From assembly GCF_904066215.1 (NCBI RefSeq), contig NZ_LR880474.1, positions 2,232,001-2,296,000 on the forward strand: a stretch of 64,000 bases of DNA, in the 5' to 3' direction. Of the stretch, positions 1 to 16,981 are shown one piece after another. The translations under genes and the position numbers were made by a program. The notes under the pieces are model-generated. The model was not told the origin of the DNA. It searched no databases and was given only the letters and a program-made list of their open reading frames with translations. The stretch comes from Microbacterium sp. Nx66. GTDB lineage: Bacteria; Actinomycetota; Actinomycetes; Actinomycetales; Microbacteriaceae. Position 1 is the stretch's first letter. Every line of letters starts with the position of its first letter.

Positions 1-820
1 ACGACGCGGAGCGCTGTCGCGGTTGTAGCCGCCTTCGCGACGCGGGGCGCTGTCACGGTTGTTGTAACCGCCTTCGCGACGAGGGGCACCACCATCGCGG
101 TTGTAGCCGCCCTCGCGACGGGGCGCACCATCACGGTTGTTGTAACCGCCTTCGCGACGCGGGGCACCATCACGGTTGTTGTAACCGCCCTCGCGACGGG
201 GCGCACCATCACGGTTGTAGCCGCCCTCGCGACGAGGCGCACCATCACGGTTGTTGTAACCGCCTTCACGACGCGGGGCACCACCATCACGGTTGTAACC
301 GCCCTCGCGACGCGGGGCACCACCATCACGGCTGTAACCACCTTCACGACGCGGGGCACCACCATCACGGCTGTAGCCACCCTCACGACGCGGGGCACCA
401 CCATCACGGCTGTAACCGCCCTCACGACGCGGGGCACCACCATCACGGCTGTAGCCACCCTCACGACGCGGGGCACCACCATCACGGCTGTAGCCACCCT
501 CACGACGCGGGGCACCACCATCACGGCTGTAGCCACCCTCACGACGCGGGGCACCACCATCACGGCTGTAACCGCCCTCACGACGCGGGGCACCACCATC
601 ACGGCTGTAGCCACCCTCACGACGCGGGGCACCACCATCACGGCTGTAGCCACCCTCACGACGCGGGGCACCACCATCACGGTTGTAACCGCCCTCACGA
701 CGCGGGGCACCACCATCACGGCTGTAGCCACCCTCACGACGCGGGGCACCACCATCACGGCTGTAGCCACCCTCACGACGCGGGGCACCACCATCACGGC
801 TGTAGCCACCCTCCCGCCGA
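1..820 (-). repeat. 36/39-bp coding tandem repeat, about 21 copies
   Basis: The GGY-encoding core recurs about 21 times. Units nearest the gene start are 39 bp, nearly identical, and encode [13 protein letters not shown]. Units nearer the window edge vary between 12 and 13 codons, with Asn for Ser, an extra Asn, and DS for DGG. Every unit length is a multiple of three, so the array stays in frame. The homogeneous copies (about 300-820) look recently expanded and the distal ones older. Confidence 0.95.
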
Positions 821-945
821 GGGCCTCGGTCGCCGGAGTCGGCACGAGAACCGCCGTCGCGGTACACAGGGCGACCTCCGGAAGGACGTTCGTTGCGCTG
901 GTTCCCGTCGTTGCGACGTGGACGGCGCTCTTCCTCTTCCGGCAT
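1..945 (-). CDS. Disordered Arg/Gly/Asp-rich tandem-repeat protein, C-terminus off window
   Basis: The frame is open from an ATG at 945 to the left edge (315 codons), so the stop codon and C-terminus are missing. A GGGAG ribosome-binding site lies just upstream. The N-terminus [19 protein letters not shown] is charged and is followed by about 21 copies of a 12-13 residue unit of the type [13 protein letters not shown], drifting to [13 protein letters not shown] toward the edge. There is no globular domain or membrane segment in the visible part. The composition (RGG/RDGG, one Tyr per unit) resembles RNA-binding low-complexity tails, and the gene lies directly downstream of the rRNA terminator, but an RNA role is inference. 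The unseen C-terminus could hold a recognisable domain. Confidence 0.85.
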   Translation of the reverse strand, partial: MPEEEERRPRRNDGNQRNERPSGGRPVYRDGGSRADSGDRGPRREGGYSRDGGAPRREGGYSRDGGAPRREGGYSRDGGAPRREGGYNRDGGAPRREGGYSRDGGAPRREGGYSRDGGAPRREGGYSRDGGAPRREGGYSRDGGAPRREGGYSRDGGAPRREGGYSRDGGAPRREGGYSRDGGAPRREGGYSRDGGAPRREGGYSRDGGAPRREGGYNRDGGAPRREGGYNNRDGAPRREGGYNRDGAPRREGGYNNRDGAPRREGGYNNRDGAPRREGGYNRDGGAPRREGGYNNRDSAPRREGGYNRDSAPRR

Positions 946-984
946 GGTGCTCCCTGTTCTCTGTTCTCTTCGCTCGTAAACGCA

Positions 985-1014
985 AAATGGCCACCCAACG
1001 ATGGGTGGCCATTT
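985..1014 (-). terminator. rRNA operon terminator
   Basis: A perfect 12-bp stem (AAATGGCCACCC with its complement) closes a 6-nt loop and is followed on the minus strand by a short T-run. It lies 15 nt after the 5S 3' end and before the repeat-protein gene. Confidence 0.85.
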
Positions 1015-1028
1015 CGACTAAAAGGAGT

Positions 1029-1145
1029 CCGGCGGTGTCCTACTCTCCCACAGGGTCCCCCCTGCAGTACCATCGGCGCTGTGAGGCTTAGCTTCCGGGT
1101 TCGGAATGTGACCGGGCGTTTCCCTCACGCTATGGCCGCCGAAAC
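1029..1145 (-). rRNA. rrf: 5S ribosomal RNA
   Basis: The minus strand begins GTTTCGGCGGCCATAGCG and ends near GGACACCGCCGGAC, the standard actinobacterial 5S ends, with the conserved CCGAACCCGGAAGCTAAG segment in the middle. The length of about 117 nt is typical. It is the last gene of the 16S-23S-5S operon; end positions are good to a few bases. Confidence 0.97.
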
Positions 1146-1206
1146 ACTATTGATGTTTCAATCAAACCTAAAGCAATGATGAATCATTGTTGAAGGTAGT
1201 TCTCGA

Positions 1207-1239
1207 CCGTACATCGAGAACCACTCAGTGGACGCAAGC
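1207..1239 (-). repeat. 3' half of the 23S processing stem
   Basis: This segment of the 23S-5S spacer is the inverted complement of 4467-4499 in the 16S-23S spacer at 28 of 33 positions. In the precursor RNA the two would pair and close the 23S domain as a long helix, the kind of structure cut by RNase III. Confidence 0.8.
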
Positions 1240-1251
1240 ACCAACAAACGG

Positions 1252-6292
<5,041 letters not shown>

Positions 6293-6544
6293 AAAAGAAA
6301 TTGCATACGAACCGGGGAAAAACCGGAACGCAGCGAGTTTGATGCTGACCAAAGAGATAAATCATTGCTGACTATCCGTTGCCAACCCCACAAGGAGGTT
6401 GGTCTTTGATCCAAAGGAATTCTCACCCAGCCGAAGCTAGACGAGGATAATTTGGCATTTGACAAGTGCACGCTGTTGAGTTCTCAAGGATCGGATGCTC
6501 CCACGACCCAGCCATCACGACCAGGCCCGCAGGGCAACTTCTCT

Positions 6545-6572
6545 ATCTTAGCCATCCCGACCCGCTTGTCAA
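6545..6572 (-). promoter_or_regulatory. rRNA operon promoter
   Basis: On the minus strand TTGACA (6567-6572) and TAAGAT (6545-6550) are separated by 16 nt. This is a near-consensus vegetative sigma promoter about 250 nt upstream of the 16S 5' end. Confidence 0.85.
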
Positions 6573-6646
6573 ATCGGCGCGCCGTGCGGATCTCGGATCA
6601 GCTGCGCAGCCTGTGACAGCCGCAGAAGGGGTGGATCTCCCATCCT

Positions 6647-6678
6647 AGACGCAAGCGTCTGATCTCTCAAGTGAGAGA
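6647..6678. promoter_or_regulatory. Two adjacent palindromes upstream of the rRNA promoter
   Basis: AGACGC-AA-GCGTCT (6647-6660) and TCTCTCA-AG-TGAGAGA (6663-6678) are perfect inverted repeats two bases apart, about 75-105 bp upstream of the rrn -35 box. They could be operator sites or hairpins. No U-run follows either, so terminator function is not favoured. Confidence 0.45.
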
Positions 6679-6886
6679 GGATTGGGAGTGGTTCTCCGCT
6701 TGAGGGGGGTGAAGCTCTGGGCTTCTCCGCTTCCCTGTGGGGCGAACAAGTAATAAGTTACGTGGATTCCGGGGGTCTGGCAAATCGGGCGCACTCCCCC
6801 GGGCGTGTCGCAGGCCCTCATGCGCCTGATTCCCCCGGATCAGCCAGGGTTTCCGGCCACTTCGCGGCCGGGAGTAGCATCTCGCC

Positions 6887-8224
6887 ATGGTCTCCGGTCG
6901 TCCCACCTCCGCCGCTGAGCTGCTCGCCCGCGTCGTGACCGAGGCGGGCGGGGACGCGTCGCCGGCCCCGGCGGACCCGGCCCTCCGTGCCCTCGGGGGC
7001 GTCCCGCTCTCTTCGCGCACGGCGACCGGCGATCTCGCTCTCGTCAGCGTCGCAGCAGTGGCCCTCGCCGCGGGTATCGATCTCACGCGCGTCGACCCCG
7101 TCCGCGTCGCCGTCGCCTACCGGAGCGACAGGTATCTGGAGGTGGGCGGCACTCCCCCTCCCGTGTGGGCGCCCCTCTCCGGGTTCTGGGCGAGCGCGGA
7201 CGGATGGGTCCGGACACACGGCAACTACCCGCACCACGCCCGCGCGCTTCGCACCGCGCTGGACCTGGACGACAGGGCAGGAGCGGAGGCCGTGGCCCGC
7301 ACGCTGGAGACGCTGCACACCGCGGAGGCCGTCCGCCGGATCTCCGAAGCCGGAGGTCTCGCCGTGGCCGTCCGCCCTGAGGACCGCGCGGCCGATGAGG
7401 CTCTGCGGCGGACGCCCGTCGTGGACGTCGCGATCACGGAGGCGATCGGCCGACGACGGGGGAAGGACCGACGTCTCCCGTCGCCCGGTGCGGCGGGGCA
7501 GGCTCCCCTCGCCGGCGTCCGCGTCCTCGACCTCACGCGGGTGATCGCCGGTCCGGTGTGCACCCGGACCCTCGCGCTCCTCGGCGCGGACGTGCTCCGC
7601 ATCGACCCGCCGCACCTCCCCGAGCTTCCGTGGCAGCATCTCGACACCGGTCACGGCAAGCGCACCGCGCTGCTCGATGCCCGAGGCGCTGCGCTGCACG
7701 ACCTCCTGGAGACCGCGGATGCCGTCGTGCTCGGCTATCGTCCTGCGGCCCTGGAGCGCCTGGGCCTCTCCCCCGACGCGCTCGCCGCACGGTATCCGGG
7801 CCTGCTCGTCGCCCAGCTCAGCGCCTGGGGCACGTCTCACCCCGAGCGCGCCGGCTTCGACAGCCTGGTCCAGGCGGAGAGCGGCATCGCACTGATCGAG
7901 GGCGACGGCGGTCGGCCGGGCGCTCTTCCGGCTCAGGCATTGGACCACAGCGCCGGCTACCTCCTCGCCGCCGCCCTCACGCAACTGCTCCGCCACCGCG
8001 ACGGGCACTCGCGAGTCGTGCGGACCTCCTTGCGTCGGATCGCCGCCGAGTTGCTCGGGATGCCGCGGACGCCCCGCGCGTCGGCGCTCCCCGAGGTGGA
8101 CGCATCCGGCCACCTGGCCCGCTTCGACGTCGACGGGGAAACGATCGTGACGGCCGCCCCGGCACTCCCCGGCCTGGCGTTCGATGCCCCGCACGGGTGG
8201 GGCACGGACGCGCCGCACTGGTGA
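6887..8224 (+). CDS. CaiB/BaiF-type CoA-transferase (family III)
   Basis: A 445-residue protein. Residues 208-345 match the family III fold: the Rossmann-like start LAGVRVLDLTRVIAGP, then LGADVLRID, and GFDSLVQAESG, whose Asp325 aligns with the catalytic Asp that forms the acyl-anhydride in this family. The N-terminal 200 residues look like the partial second-domain half seen in longer actinobacterial members. The likely reaction is CoA transfer between an acyl-CoA and a carboxylic acid; the substrates cannot be read. The ATG follows a TAGCAT box by 6 nt with no well-spaced Shine-Dalgarno, so the mRNA is probably leaderless. It stands alone, facing away from the rRNA operon. Confidence 0.85.
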   Translation: MVSGRPTSAAELLARVVTEAGGDASPAPADPALRALGGVPLSSRTATGDLALVSVAAVALAAGIDLTRVDPVRVAVAYRSDRYLEVGGTPPPVWAPLSGFWASADGWVRTHGNYPHHARALRTALDLDDRAGAEAVARTLETLHTAEAVRRISEAGGLAVAVRPEDRAADEALRRTPVVDVAITEAIGRRRGKDRRLPSPGAAGQAPLAGVRVLDLTRVIAGPVCTRTLALLGADVLRIDPPHLPELPWQHLDTGHGKRTALLDARGAALHDLLETADAVVLGYRPAALERLGLSPDALAARYPGLLVAQLSAWGTSHPERAGFDSLVQAESGIALIEGDGGRPGALPAQALDHSAGYLLAAALTQLLRHRDGHSRVVRTSLRRIAAELLGMPRTPRASALPEVDASGHLARFDVDGETIVTAAPALPGLAFDAPHGWGTDAPHW

Positions 8225-8233
8225 GGCGCGGGA

Positions 8234-9046
8234 TCAGACCGCAGCGCGCGGCCGCCGCACCGCCAGTACGACGCAGAGGACCAGGGTCAGCACGCCCCAC
8301 ACCGCGCAGGCGGGCGGCAGCACCCGATATGCGAGATGCTGCACCGTGAACTCGGCGGACAGCGGACCGAACGCGAGCAGACCGCCGACCCACGCGATCA
8401 CGAGGATCACCGGCAGCGAGAGCCACCACGCGACCCGCACGAACGTCGGAAGGACTCGGCGCGCGTCCGCTCGAGGCGTCGCGCGGCGCAGCCGCAGTGC
8501 AGCCCAGATCGCCAGGCCCAGCAGGCCGAGGGCACTCGAGCCGTACTGGAGCCACTTGTAGCCGTCGAAGGGACCCCAGGAGTCCGCGAGCGCGGGCAGC
8601 AGATCCACGCCCCACCGCGAGTCGTGCGTGAACGCATCCCAGAGGATGTGCGAGAGCACGCCCAGCATCGTCGAGAACACGAGCAGGAACGGATACAGCG
8701 GTCGCCAGCCCGCGTACCGCGGGCGGTCATCGCGACTCAGCGCCTCGATCGCCGCCCGGTATCCGGTCGCCCCCCAGCCGGCGGGCAGCCGCACGGACAC
8801 CCATCCCGGCAGCAGCTCCAGGGTCGCCGGGCGCAGCAGGACGCGCCAGAGGAGGAACAGCCCGAGAGCGAGCAGCGTCGTCCACACGAGGTTGACCGGA
8901 TCGTGCAGGAAGCCGTAGTTGAGGCCGACGTTGCGCAGGAACAGCGAGATGTCCGGCGTCATCGCTCCGATCGCGATCGCCGCGGGGACGAGCGGCGTGC
9001 GCACGAACGGCAGCGCGACGATCGCGTGGCTCGGAGTGAACGGCAT
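8234..9046 (-). CDS. DUF4184 family membrane protein
   Basis: A 270-residue protein starting MPFTPSHAIVALPF, the hallmark N-terminus of DUF4184, with the conserved MTPDISLF segment around residue 28 and an HILWDAFTH motif in the middle. The His/Asp pattern resembles the membrane-bound metal-dependent hydrolase superfamily of YdjM-like proteins. Five or six hydrophobic segments follow. The function is unknown. It begins 12 nt after the tyrS stop and is probably co-transcribed with it. It converges with the CoA-transferase (stops 9 nt apart, no terminator seen). Confidence 0.85.
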   Translation of the reverse strand: MPFTPSHAIVALPFVRTPLVPAAIAIGAMTPDISLFLRNVGLNYGFLHDPVNLVWTTLLALGLFLLWRVLLRPATLELLPGWVSVRLPAGWGATGYRAAIEALSRDDRPRYAGWRPLYPFLLVFSTMLGVLSHILWDAFTHDSRWGVDLLPALADSWGPFDGYKWLQYGSSALGLLGLAIWAALRLRRATPRADARRVLPTFVRVAWWLSLPVILVIAWVGGLLAFGPLSAEFTVQHLAYRVLPPACAVWGVLTLVLCVVLAVRRPRAAV

Positions 9047-9058
9047 ACGAGGCCGGGG

Positions 9059-10360
9059 TCAGCCCAGGAAGACGCCGGCGAGGGTCTTCTTCCCGCGACG
9101 CAGCACCGAGACACCGCCGGGCAGGGTGCCCTGCACGGTCGCGGAGTCGTCCTCCACCCGCTCCCCATCGAGGGAGACGCCGCCCTGCGCGATGGCGCGG
9201 CGCGCCTCCGACAGGCTCGACACGAGACCGGTGGCGACGAGGGCGTCGACGACCGGAGTTCCGGCTGCGACCGTCGCATGCGGAAGCTCGTCGAGCGCCG
9301 TGCGCAAGGTCGCCGGGTCGAGAGTCGTCAGGTCGCCCTGCCCGAACAGCGCCTCGGACGCCGCGATCACGGCCGCCGTCGCCTCGACGCCGTGCACCGT
9401 CGCGACGACCTCGAGCGCGAGGCGCTTCTGGGCGGCACGGCGGAACGGCTCGGTCGCCACGAGCTCCGCGTACTCCTCGATCTCGGCCCTGGTCAGGAAC
9501 GTGAACACCTTGAGGCGCTCGATCACGTCGGCATCGGCCGTGCTGAGCCAGAACTGGTAGAACGCGTACGGGCTCGTGAGCTCCGCGTCGATCCAGATCG
9601 CGTTGCCCTCGCTCTTGCCGAACTTGGTGCCGTCGCTGTTGGTGATCAGCGGGGTGCCGATCGCGTGGACGGACGCCCCTTCGACCCGGTGGATGAGGTC
9701 GGTGCCGCTGGTGAGGTTGCCCCACTGATCGGAGCCGCCCGTCTGCAGCACGCAGTCGTACTGCCGGTAGAGCTCGAGGAAGTCGAGCCCCTGGAGGATC
9801 TGGTAGCTGAACTCGGTGTAGCTGATGCCGGCGTCGGAGTTCAGGCGCGCGGCCACCGCGTCCTTCTTCAGCATGGTGCCGACGCGGTAGTGCTTGCCGA
9901 TCTCGCGGAGGAAGTCGATCGCGGAGAGCGGCGCCGTCCAGTCGAGGTTGTTCACCATGCGGGCGGCGTTCTCGCCCTCGAAGCTGAGGTAGCGCTCGAC
10001 CTGCCCGCGCAGGCGATCGACCCATTCCGCGACGGTCTCGCGGGTGTTGAGCGTGCGCTCCGCGGTGGGCCGCGGGTCGCCGATCAGACCGGTGGACCCA
10101 CCGACGAGACCGAGCGGCTTGTGCCCGGCGAGCTGGAGGCGGCGGAGCAGGAGCAGCTGGACGAGGTGCCCGAGGTGCAGGCTGGGCGCCGTCGGGTCGA
10201 AGCCGCAGTAATACGTGACGGGATCTCCCGCGAGCAGGGCGCGCAGCGCCTCCTGGTCGGTGGACACGTGGACGAGGCCACGCCACACGATCTCGTCCCA
10301 CACGTTCTCGAACGTGGGGTCGATCGCCTGCGGCGCGGTCGTCAGAGCGGGAGTTGACAC
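9059..10360 (-). CDS. tyrS: Tyrosine--tRNA ligase
   Basis: A 433-residue class Ic aminoacyl-tRNA synthetase that charges tRNA-Tyr with tyrosine in the cytosol. The HIGH signature is HLGH (62-65) after CGFDPTAPSL, the tyrosine-pocket loop LVGGSTGLIGDP follows, and the KMSKS loop is KFGKS (247-251). The last ~65 residues form an S4-like RNA-binding domain. The length is normal for bacterial TyrRS. The GTG start lies 7 nt after a TAGCCT -10 box (10368-10373); the intervening GGAG could also act as a ribosome-binding site. Confidence 0.97.
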   Translation of the reverse strand: MSTPALTTAPQAIDPTFENVWDEIVWRGLVHVSTDQEALRALLAGDPVTYYCGFDPTAPSLHLGHLVQLLLLRRLQLAGHKPLGLVGGSTGLIGDPRPTAERTLNTRETVAEWVDRLRGQVERYLSFEGENAARMVNNLDWTAPLSAIDFLREIGKHYRVGTMLKKDAVAARLNSDAGISYTEFSYQILQGLDFLELYRQYDCVLQTGGSDQWGNLTSGTDLIHRVEGASVHAIGTPLITNSDGTKFGKSEGNAIWIDAELTSPYAFYQFWLSTADADVIERLKVFTFLTRAEIEEYAELVATEPFRRAAQKRLALEVVATVHGVEATAAVIAASEALFGQGDLTTLDPATLRTALDELPHATVAAGTPVVDALVATGLVSSLSEARRAIAQGGVSLDGERVEDDSATVQGTLPGGVSVLRRGKKTLAGVFLG

Positions 10361-10412
10361 GCGCTCCAGGCTAGCAGCGGACGACCGCCCCGCTGCGTCG
10401 CGCGGAGGGGTG

Positions 10413-11201
10413 TCAGCTGTGCGCGGCCCACCACACGAGGAACGCGGCGCCGAGGCCGATGACCCAGCTCACGAGGCTGCCGACGAGGAAGTACTCCGCG
10501 CGGGCCCCGGTCTCCCCGTCGCGGGAGATCTCCGGGAAGCGGACGATGCCCTTGGCGGCGAGCATGGCCGCGAGCACGGGGTACGCCACGGCCAGGGTGA
10601 GGATCATCACGAGGACGCGTTCGAGCGGGCCGATGAGCCGCCCGCCCTTGAAGCCGTGGCGCGGATCGGCGGGGATCACGGCGGACACCGCAGGGGCATC
10701 GGCCGCAGGCTGGTCGGTCGGTGCGGATGCGATGACCGGAGGCACCGGCTCCGCCACCTCCGCGGGGCGCCAGGTGTGCTCGCCGTCCAGAGCCGCGCGG
10801 ACGACGAGGTTGGCGGATTCGAGCAGGAAGACACCGGCGCCGAGAGCGAGCACAGCCAGATCGAACGGCACCTCGCCGAACGGCGAGCGGAGCGTCCAGA
10901 GCTCGCCGATGAGACCGGCGGCATTCCTCGATCCGCCCCAGACCACGGCGCCGATGCTGAGGGCCGCCAGCGCGACGGCCGGCCAGAACCCGGCACGGGA
11001 CGGCCCCTCGTCCGGCATGCTCCAGGCCCACAGCGCTCCGGCACCGAGTCCGAGGAGGGCCGGCAGCAGCGCGTCCCCGCCGATGCCGAGGAGGAGGACC
11101 ACAGCCGCGGCCACGACGTAGCCGATCCACCGCCGAGGCACGAACTGGCGGACGAGGTCGGTCGCGCCGACGGCCAGGAGGACGAAGCCCGCGAGGATCA
11201 T
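10413..11201 (-). CDS. Multi-pass membrane protein paired with SatD-like gene
   Basis: A 262-residue protein with about eight hydrophobic segments: four in the first 115 residues, one at about 115-135, and two or three at the C-terminus ending WVIGLGAAFLVWWAAHS. A hydrophilic linker lies at about 140-190. No catalytic motif is recognised. Its start overlaps the stop of the upstream SatD-like gene by 4 nt (ATGA), so the two are translationally coupled and probably work together. The function is unknown; a DUF3307-like membrane partner is possible, since SatD homologues often sit beside such proteins. Confidence 0.75.
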   Translation of the reverse strand: MILAGFVLLAVGATDLVRQFVPRRWIGYVVAAAVVLLLGIGGDALLPALLGLGAGALWAWSMPDEGPSRAGFWPAVALAALSIGAVVWGGSRNAAGLIGELWTLRSPFGEVPFDLAVLALGAGVFLLESANLVVRAALDGEHTWRPAEVAEPVPPVIASAPTDQPAADAPAVSAVIPADPRHGFKGGRLIGPLERVLVMILTLAVAYPVLAAMLAAKGIVRFPEISRDGETGARAEYFLVGSLVSWVIGLGAAFLVWWAAHS

Positions 11202-11842
11202 GCGGTCTCCCCCCGGAGCGCGGCCACACCCTCGATGACAGCGGCGGCTCCCGCGCTCCGCAGCGATTTGGACACGCTCGGCTGCGAGATGCCCTCCTGG
11301 GCGGCGAGCTCCTGCTGGGACCGGCCGACCAGGCGCCCGTACGTGAGGTGGCGCTCGCGCGTGCTCATCGCCCCGACGAGCTCGTCGCGCGCGAGGACAT
11401 ACGCGTTGGACGCGGCGATCACGGTCTCCATGACCTCATCCTGGCCCGGGGCTCCGACAATCCAGGTGCGCGTGCGCGGCACGGCGCGCTGTTCGCGGGC
11501 GTGCACGGTCTCGATCGCGGCGCGCGCCGCATACCACCCGGGGCCGTCGGCCAGCTCACCGTGCACCGACGCCACCGGTCGGACCTCGCCGATGCCGACG
11601 CCGAAGCGGAACGCGAGGCCCTCAGGGAGCCGGAGCTGGACCATGAGGAGGGAGAGGAGCGCGTCGGGAAGCTCGCGGTAGACGCCCTGCTGCTCGTCCC
11701 CTACCGTGGGCGTGAGCGGCTGGACCGCCAGCGGACGGTCGCGTTCGACCTGCGCGATGGTCTCGTCGAGGGCACGCTGTGCGGCGCTCCGGTCCCCGAG
11801 CTCTCGGGAACCCACGATGTCGGCGATCACGGCGATGACCAT
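11198..11842 (-). CDS. SatD family protein with C-terminal HTH
   Basis: A 214-residue protein. The N-terminus MVIAVIADIVGSREL followed by PTVGDEQQGVY and FRFGVGIGEV is the SatD family pattern, which resembles a nucleotidyl-cyclase-like core. Residues 160-205 contain RSQQELAAQEGISQPSVSKSL, a helix-turn-helix of the sigma-70 region 4 or MarR type, so DNA binding is plausible. SatD is named from a Streptococcus mutans acid-tolerance operon; its biochemical role is not established. The ATG lies 6 nt after TACGGT (11849-11854) with no Shine-Dalgarno, so it is likely leaderless. The divergent spacer to the DUF1349 gene (59 nt) is AT-rich and a likely operator. Confidence 0.8.
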   Translation of the reverse strand: MVIAVIADIVGSRELGDRSAAQRALDETIAQVERDRPLAVQPLTPTVGDEQQGVYRELPDALLSLLMVQLRLPEGLAFRFGVGIGEVRPVASVHGELADGPGWYAARAAIETVHAREQRAVPRTRTWIVGAPGQDEVMETVIAASNAYVLARDELVGAMSTRERHLTYGRLVGRSQQELAAQEGISQPSVSKSLRSAGAAAVIEGVAALRGETA

Positions 11843-11901
11843 GGGATAACCGTAACACGAATATCCGAGGTTTATGCCTCATATGGCTATAGATAGGAAA
11901 T

Positions 11902-12486
11902 ATGCCTGATTCACGCATCATCGACTGGACCGACGGCACCTGGACCCACGCCCCCGCGCTGACGCGCATCGACGGGCATCTCGACGCCACCGCGATCGAG
12001 GGCAGCGATGCCTGGCGTCACACCGCGTACGGCTTCGTGCACGACTCCGAGCATGCACTGCTCGCCCCGCTGGAGGTCGGTGAAGCGATCGAGGTCGCCT
12101 TCCGCGCGCCGTGGGAGGGGCAGTTCGACCAGGCGGGCCTCTTCGTCCGCGCCGATGACGAGCACTGGATCAAGGCGGGAGTCGAGTTCGCCGACGGCCA
12201 CCTCGGCCTGGGCGCCGTCGTGACCGCCGGCCGCTCGGACTGGTCGGTCGGCTACGTCGACGACTGGCGCGAGAGCGAGATCACCGTCCGGGTCAGCCGC
12301 TGGGCGGACGCGATGATCGTGCGGGCCCGCGCGGACGACGGACCGTGGCGACTCGTCAGGGTGGCTCCCTTCGCCGGTGACACGGCCGTCTCCGCAGGAC
12401 CGTTCCTCGCAGCACCCACCCGGGCGGGCCTGACCGTCCGGTTCACCCGGTGGGAGCGCTCGGCCGCCGACGGCGACCTGCACTGA
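11902..12486 (+). CDS. DUF1349 domain-containing protein
   Basis: A 194-residue cytosolic protein with no signal peptide. The segments QFDQAGLFVRADDEHWIKAG, WSVGYVDDWRE and a C-terminal LTVRFTRWE fit DUF1349, a concanavalin-like beta-sandwich that binds small ligands or sugars in related proteins. The molecular role is unknown. AGGAAAT lies just before the ATG, and a TATAGA element sits 8 nt upstream of it. It is divergent from the SatD-like operon and may be co-regulated through the shared spacer. Confidence 0.75.
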   Translation: MPDSRIIDWTDGTWTHAPALTRIDGHLDATAIEGSDAWRHTAYGFVHDSEHALLAPLEVGEAIEVAFRAPWEGQFDQAGLFVRADDEHWIKAGVEFADGHLGLGAVVTAGRSDWSVGYVDDWRESEITVRVSRWADAMIVRARADDGPWRLVRVAPFAGDTAVSAGPFLAAPTRAGLTVRFTRWERSAADGDLH

Positions 12487-12508
12487 GGCGCGGTCGCCGC
12501 CGGAACGA

Positions 12509-16063
<3,555 letters not shown>

Positions 16064-16067
<4 letters not shown>

Positions 16068-16981
16068 GCCGTCGCCCCTTTCTCTCCCAGGACCACTTCG
16101 GTCCCGATTCCCTTGCTGGTGAACAGTTCGACGAGCACCGAGTGCGGGACCCGTCCGTCGATGATCGCGGCCGCGTCGACGCCACCCTCGACCGCATCGA
16201 GGCATGCGCGCATCTTCGGGATCATGCCCGACTCCAGGCGCGGCAGCATCTCCACGAGCGCGCCCGACGTCAGATGCGACACGAGCGAGTCCCGGTTGGG
16301 CCAGTCGGCGTACAGCCCCGGCACGTCGGTGAGGATGACGAGCTTGCGCGCACCGAGGGCCACGGCGAGCGCAGCAGCCGCGGCATCCGCGTTGACGTTG
16401 AGCGACTGCCCCGGGTGGTCGAGGTCGGGCGCGATGCTCGACACGACCGGGATCCGCCCTGCGGCGAGATGATCGAGCACCGGCGTCGGGTCGACCTGGA
16501 CCACGTCGCCCACGCGGCCGAGGTCCACCTCCTCGCCGTCGATCAAGACACCGCGGCGGCGGCCGCCGAAGAGCCCGGCGTCCTCACCGCTGAGGCCGGT
16601 GGCGATGGGGCCGTGCGAGTTGATCTTCGACACGAGCTGCGGGTTCACCTGGCCCGTGAGCACCATCCGCACGACGCCGATGGCCTCGGTGTTGGTGACG
16701 CGATACCCGCCCTTGAACTCGCTGGGGATCTCCAGCCGCTGGAGCATGTCGGAGATCTGCGGCCCACCGCCGTGCACGACCACCGGCTGCACGCCGACGT
16801 AGCGGAGGTACGCGATGTCCTGGGCGAAGGCCTCCTGCAGCTCGTCCGAGACCATCGCGTTGCCGCCGTACTTGACGACGACGATCTGGTCGCGGAACTT
16901 CCTCAGCCACGGCAGCGACTCGATGAGGGTGGTCGCCTTCTGGGCCGCGATGTCCGGCGTGGTGTCCTGGATGTCGGTCAT
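16064..16981 (-). CDS. argB: Acetylglutamate kinase
   Basis: A 305-residue amino-acid kinase that phosphorylates N-acetylglutamate. It has the nucleotide-binding [10 protein letters not shown] near residue 32, the VHGGGPQIS loop and the [13 protein letters not shown] segment of the NAGK family ([10 protein letters not shown] here). The open frame runs further upstream, but the ATG at 16981 ([10 protein letters not shown]) overlaps the argJ stop by 4 nt like every other junction in the operon. In most bacteria with the acetyl-cycle pathway this is the arginine-inhibited step; whether that holds here is not visible. Confidence 0.95.

Larger units (their letters stand above)
6293..6886. other. 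rRNA leader and promoter region, no gene seen
   Basis: About 594 bases between the 16S 5' end and the CoA-transferase start. 6293-6538 is the 16S leader, with a TTGAGAACTC box at about 6476-6485. A strong promoter lies at 6545-6572. Upstream of that are two adjacent perfect palindromes (6647-6660 and 6663-6678) and then GC-rich sequence with no convincing ORF. The last bases (TAGCAT at 6875-6880) look like the -10 box of the plus-strand gene. Confidence 0.7.

Noticed and set aside
1..820. Regular repeats that could suggest a CRISPR array
   Set aside because: There are no spacers: units are contiguous, multiples of three and lie in one open frame, so this is a coding tandem repeat.
8336..10357. 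673-codon plus-strand ORF
   Set aside because: It is antisense to tyrS and the DUF4184 gene, with the Arg/Gly/Glu-rich composition typical of GC-rich shadow frames.
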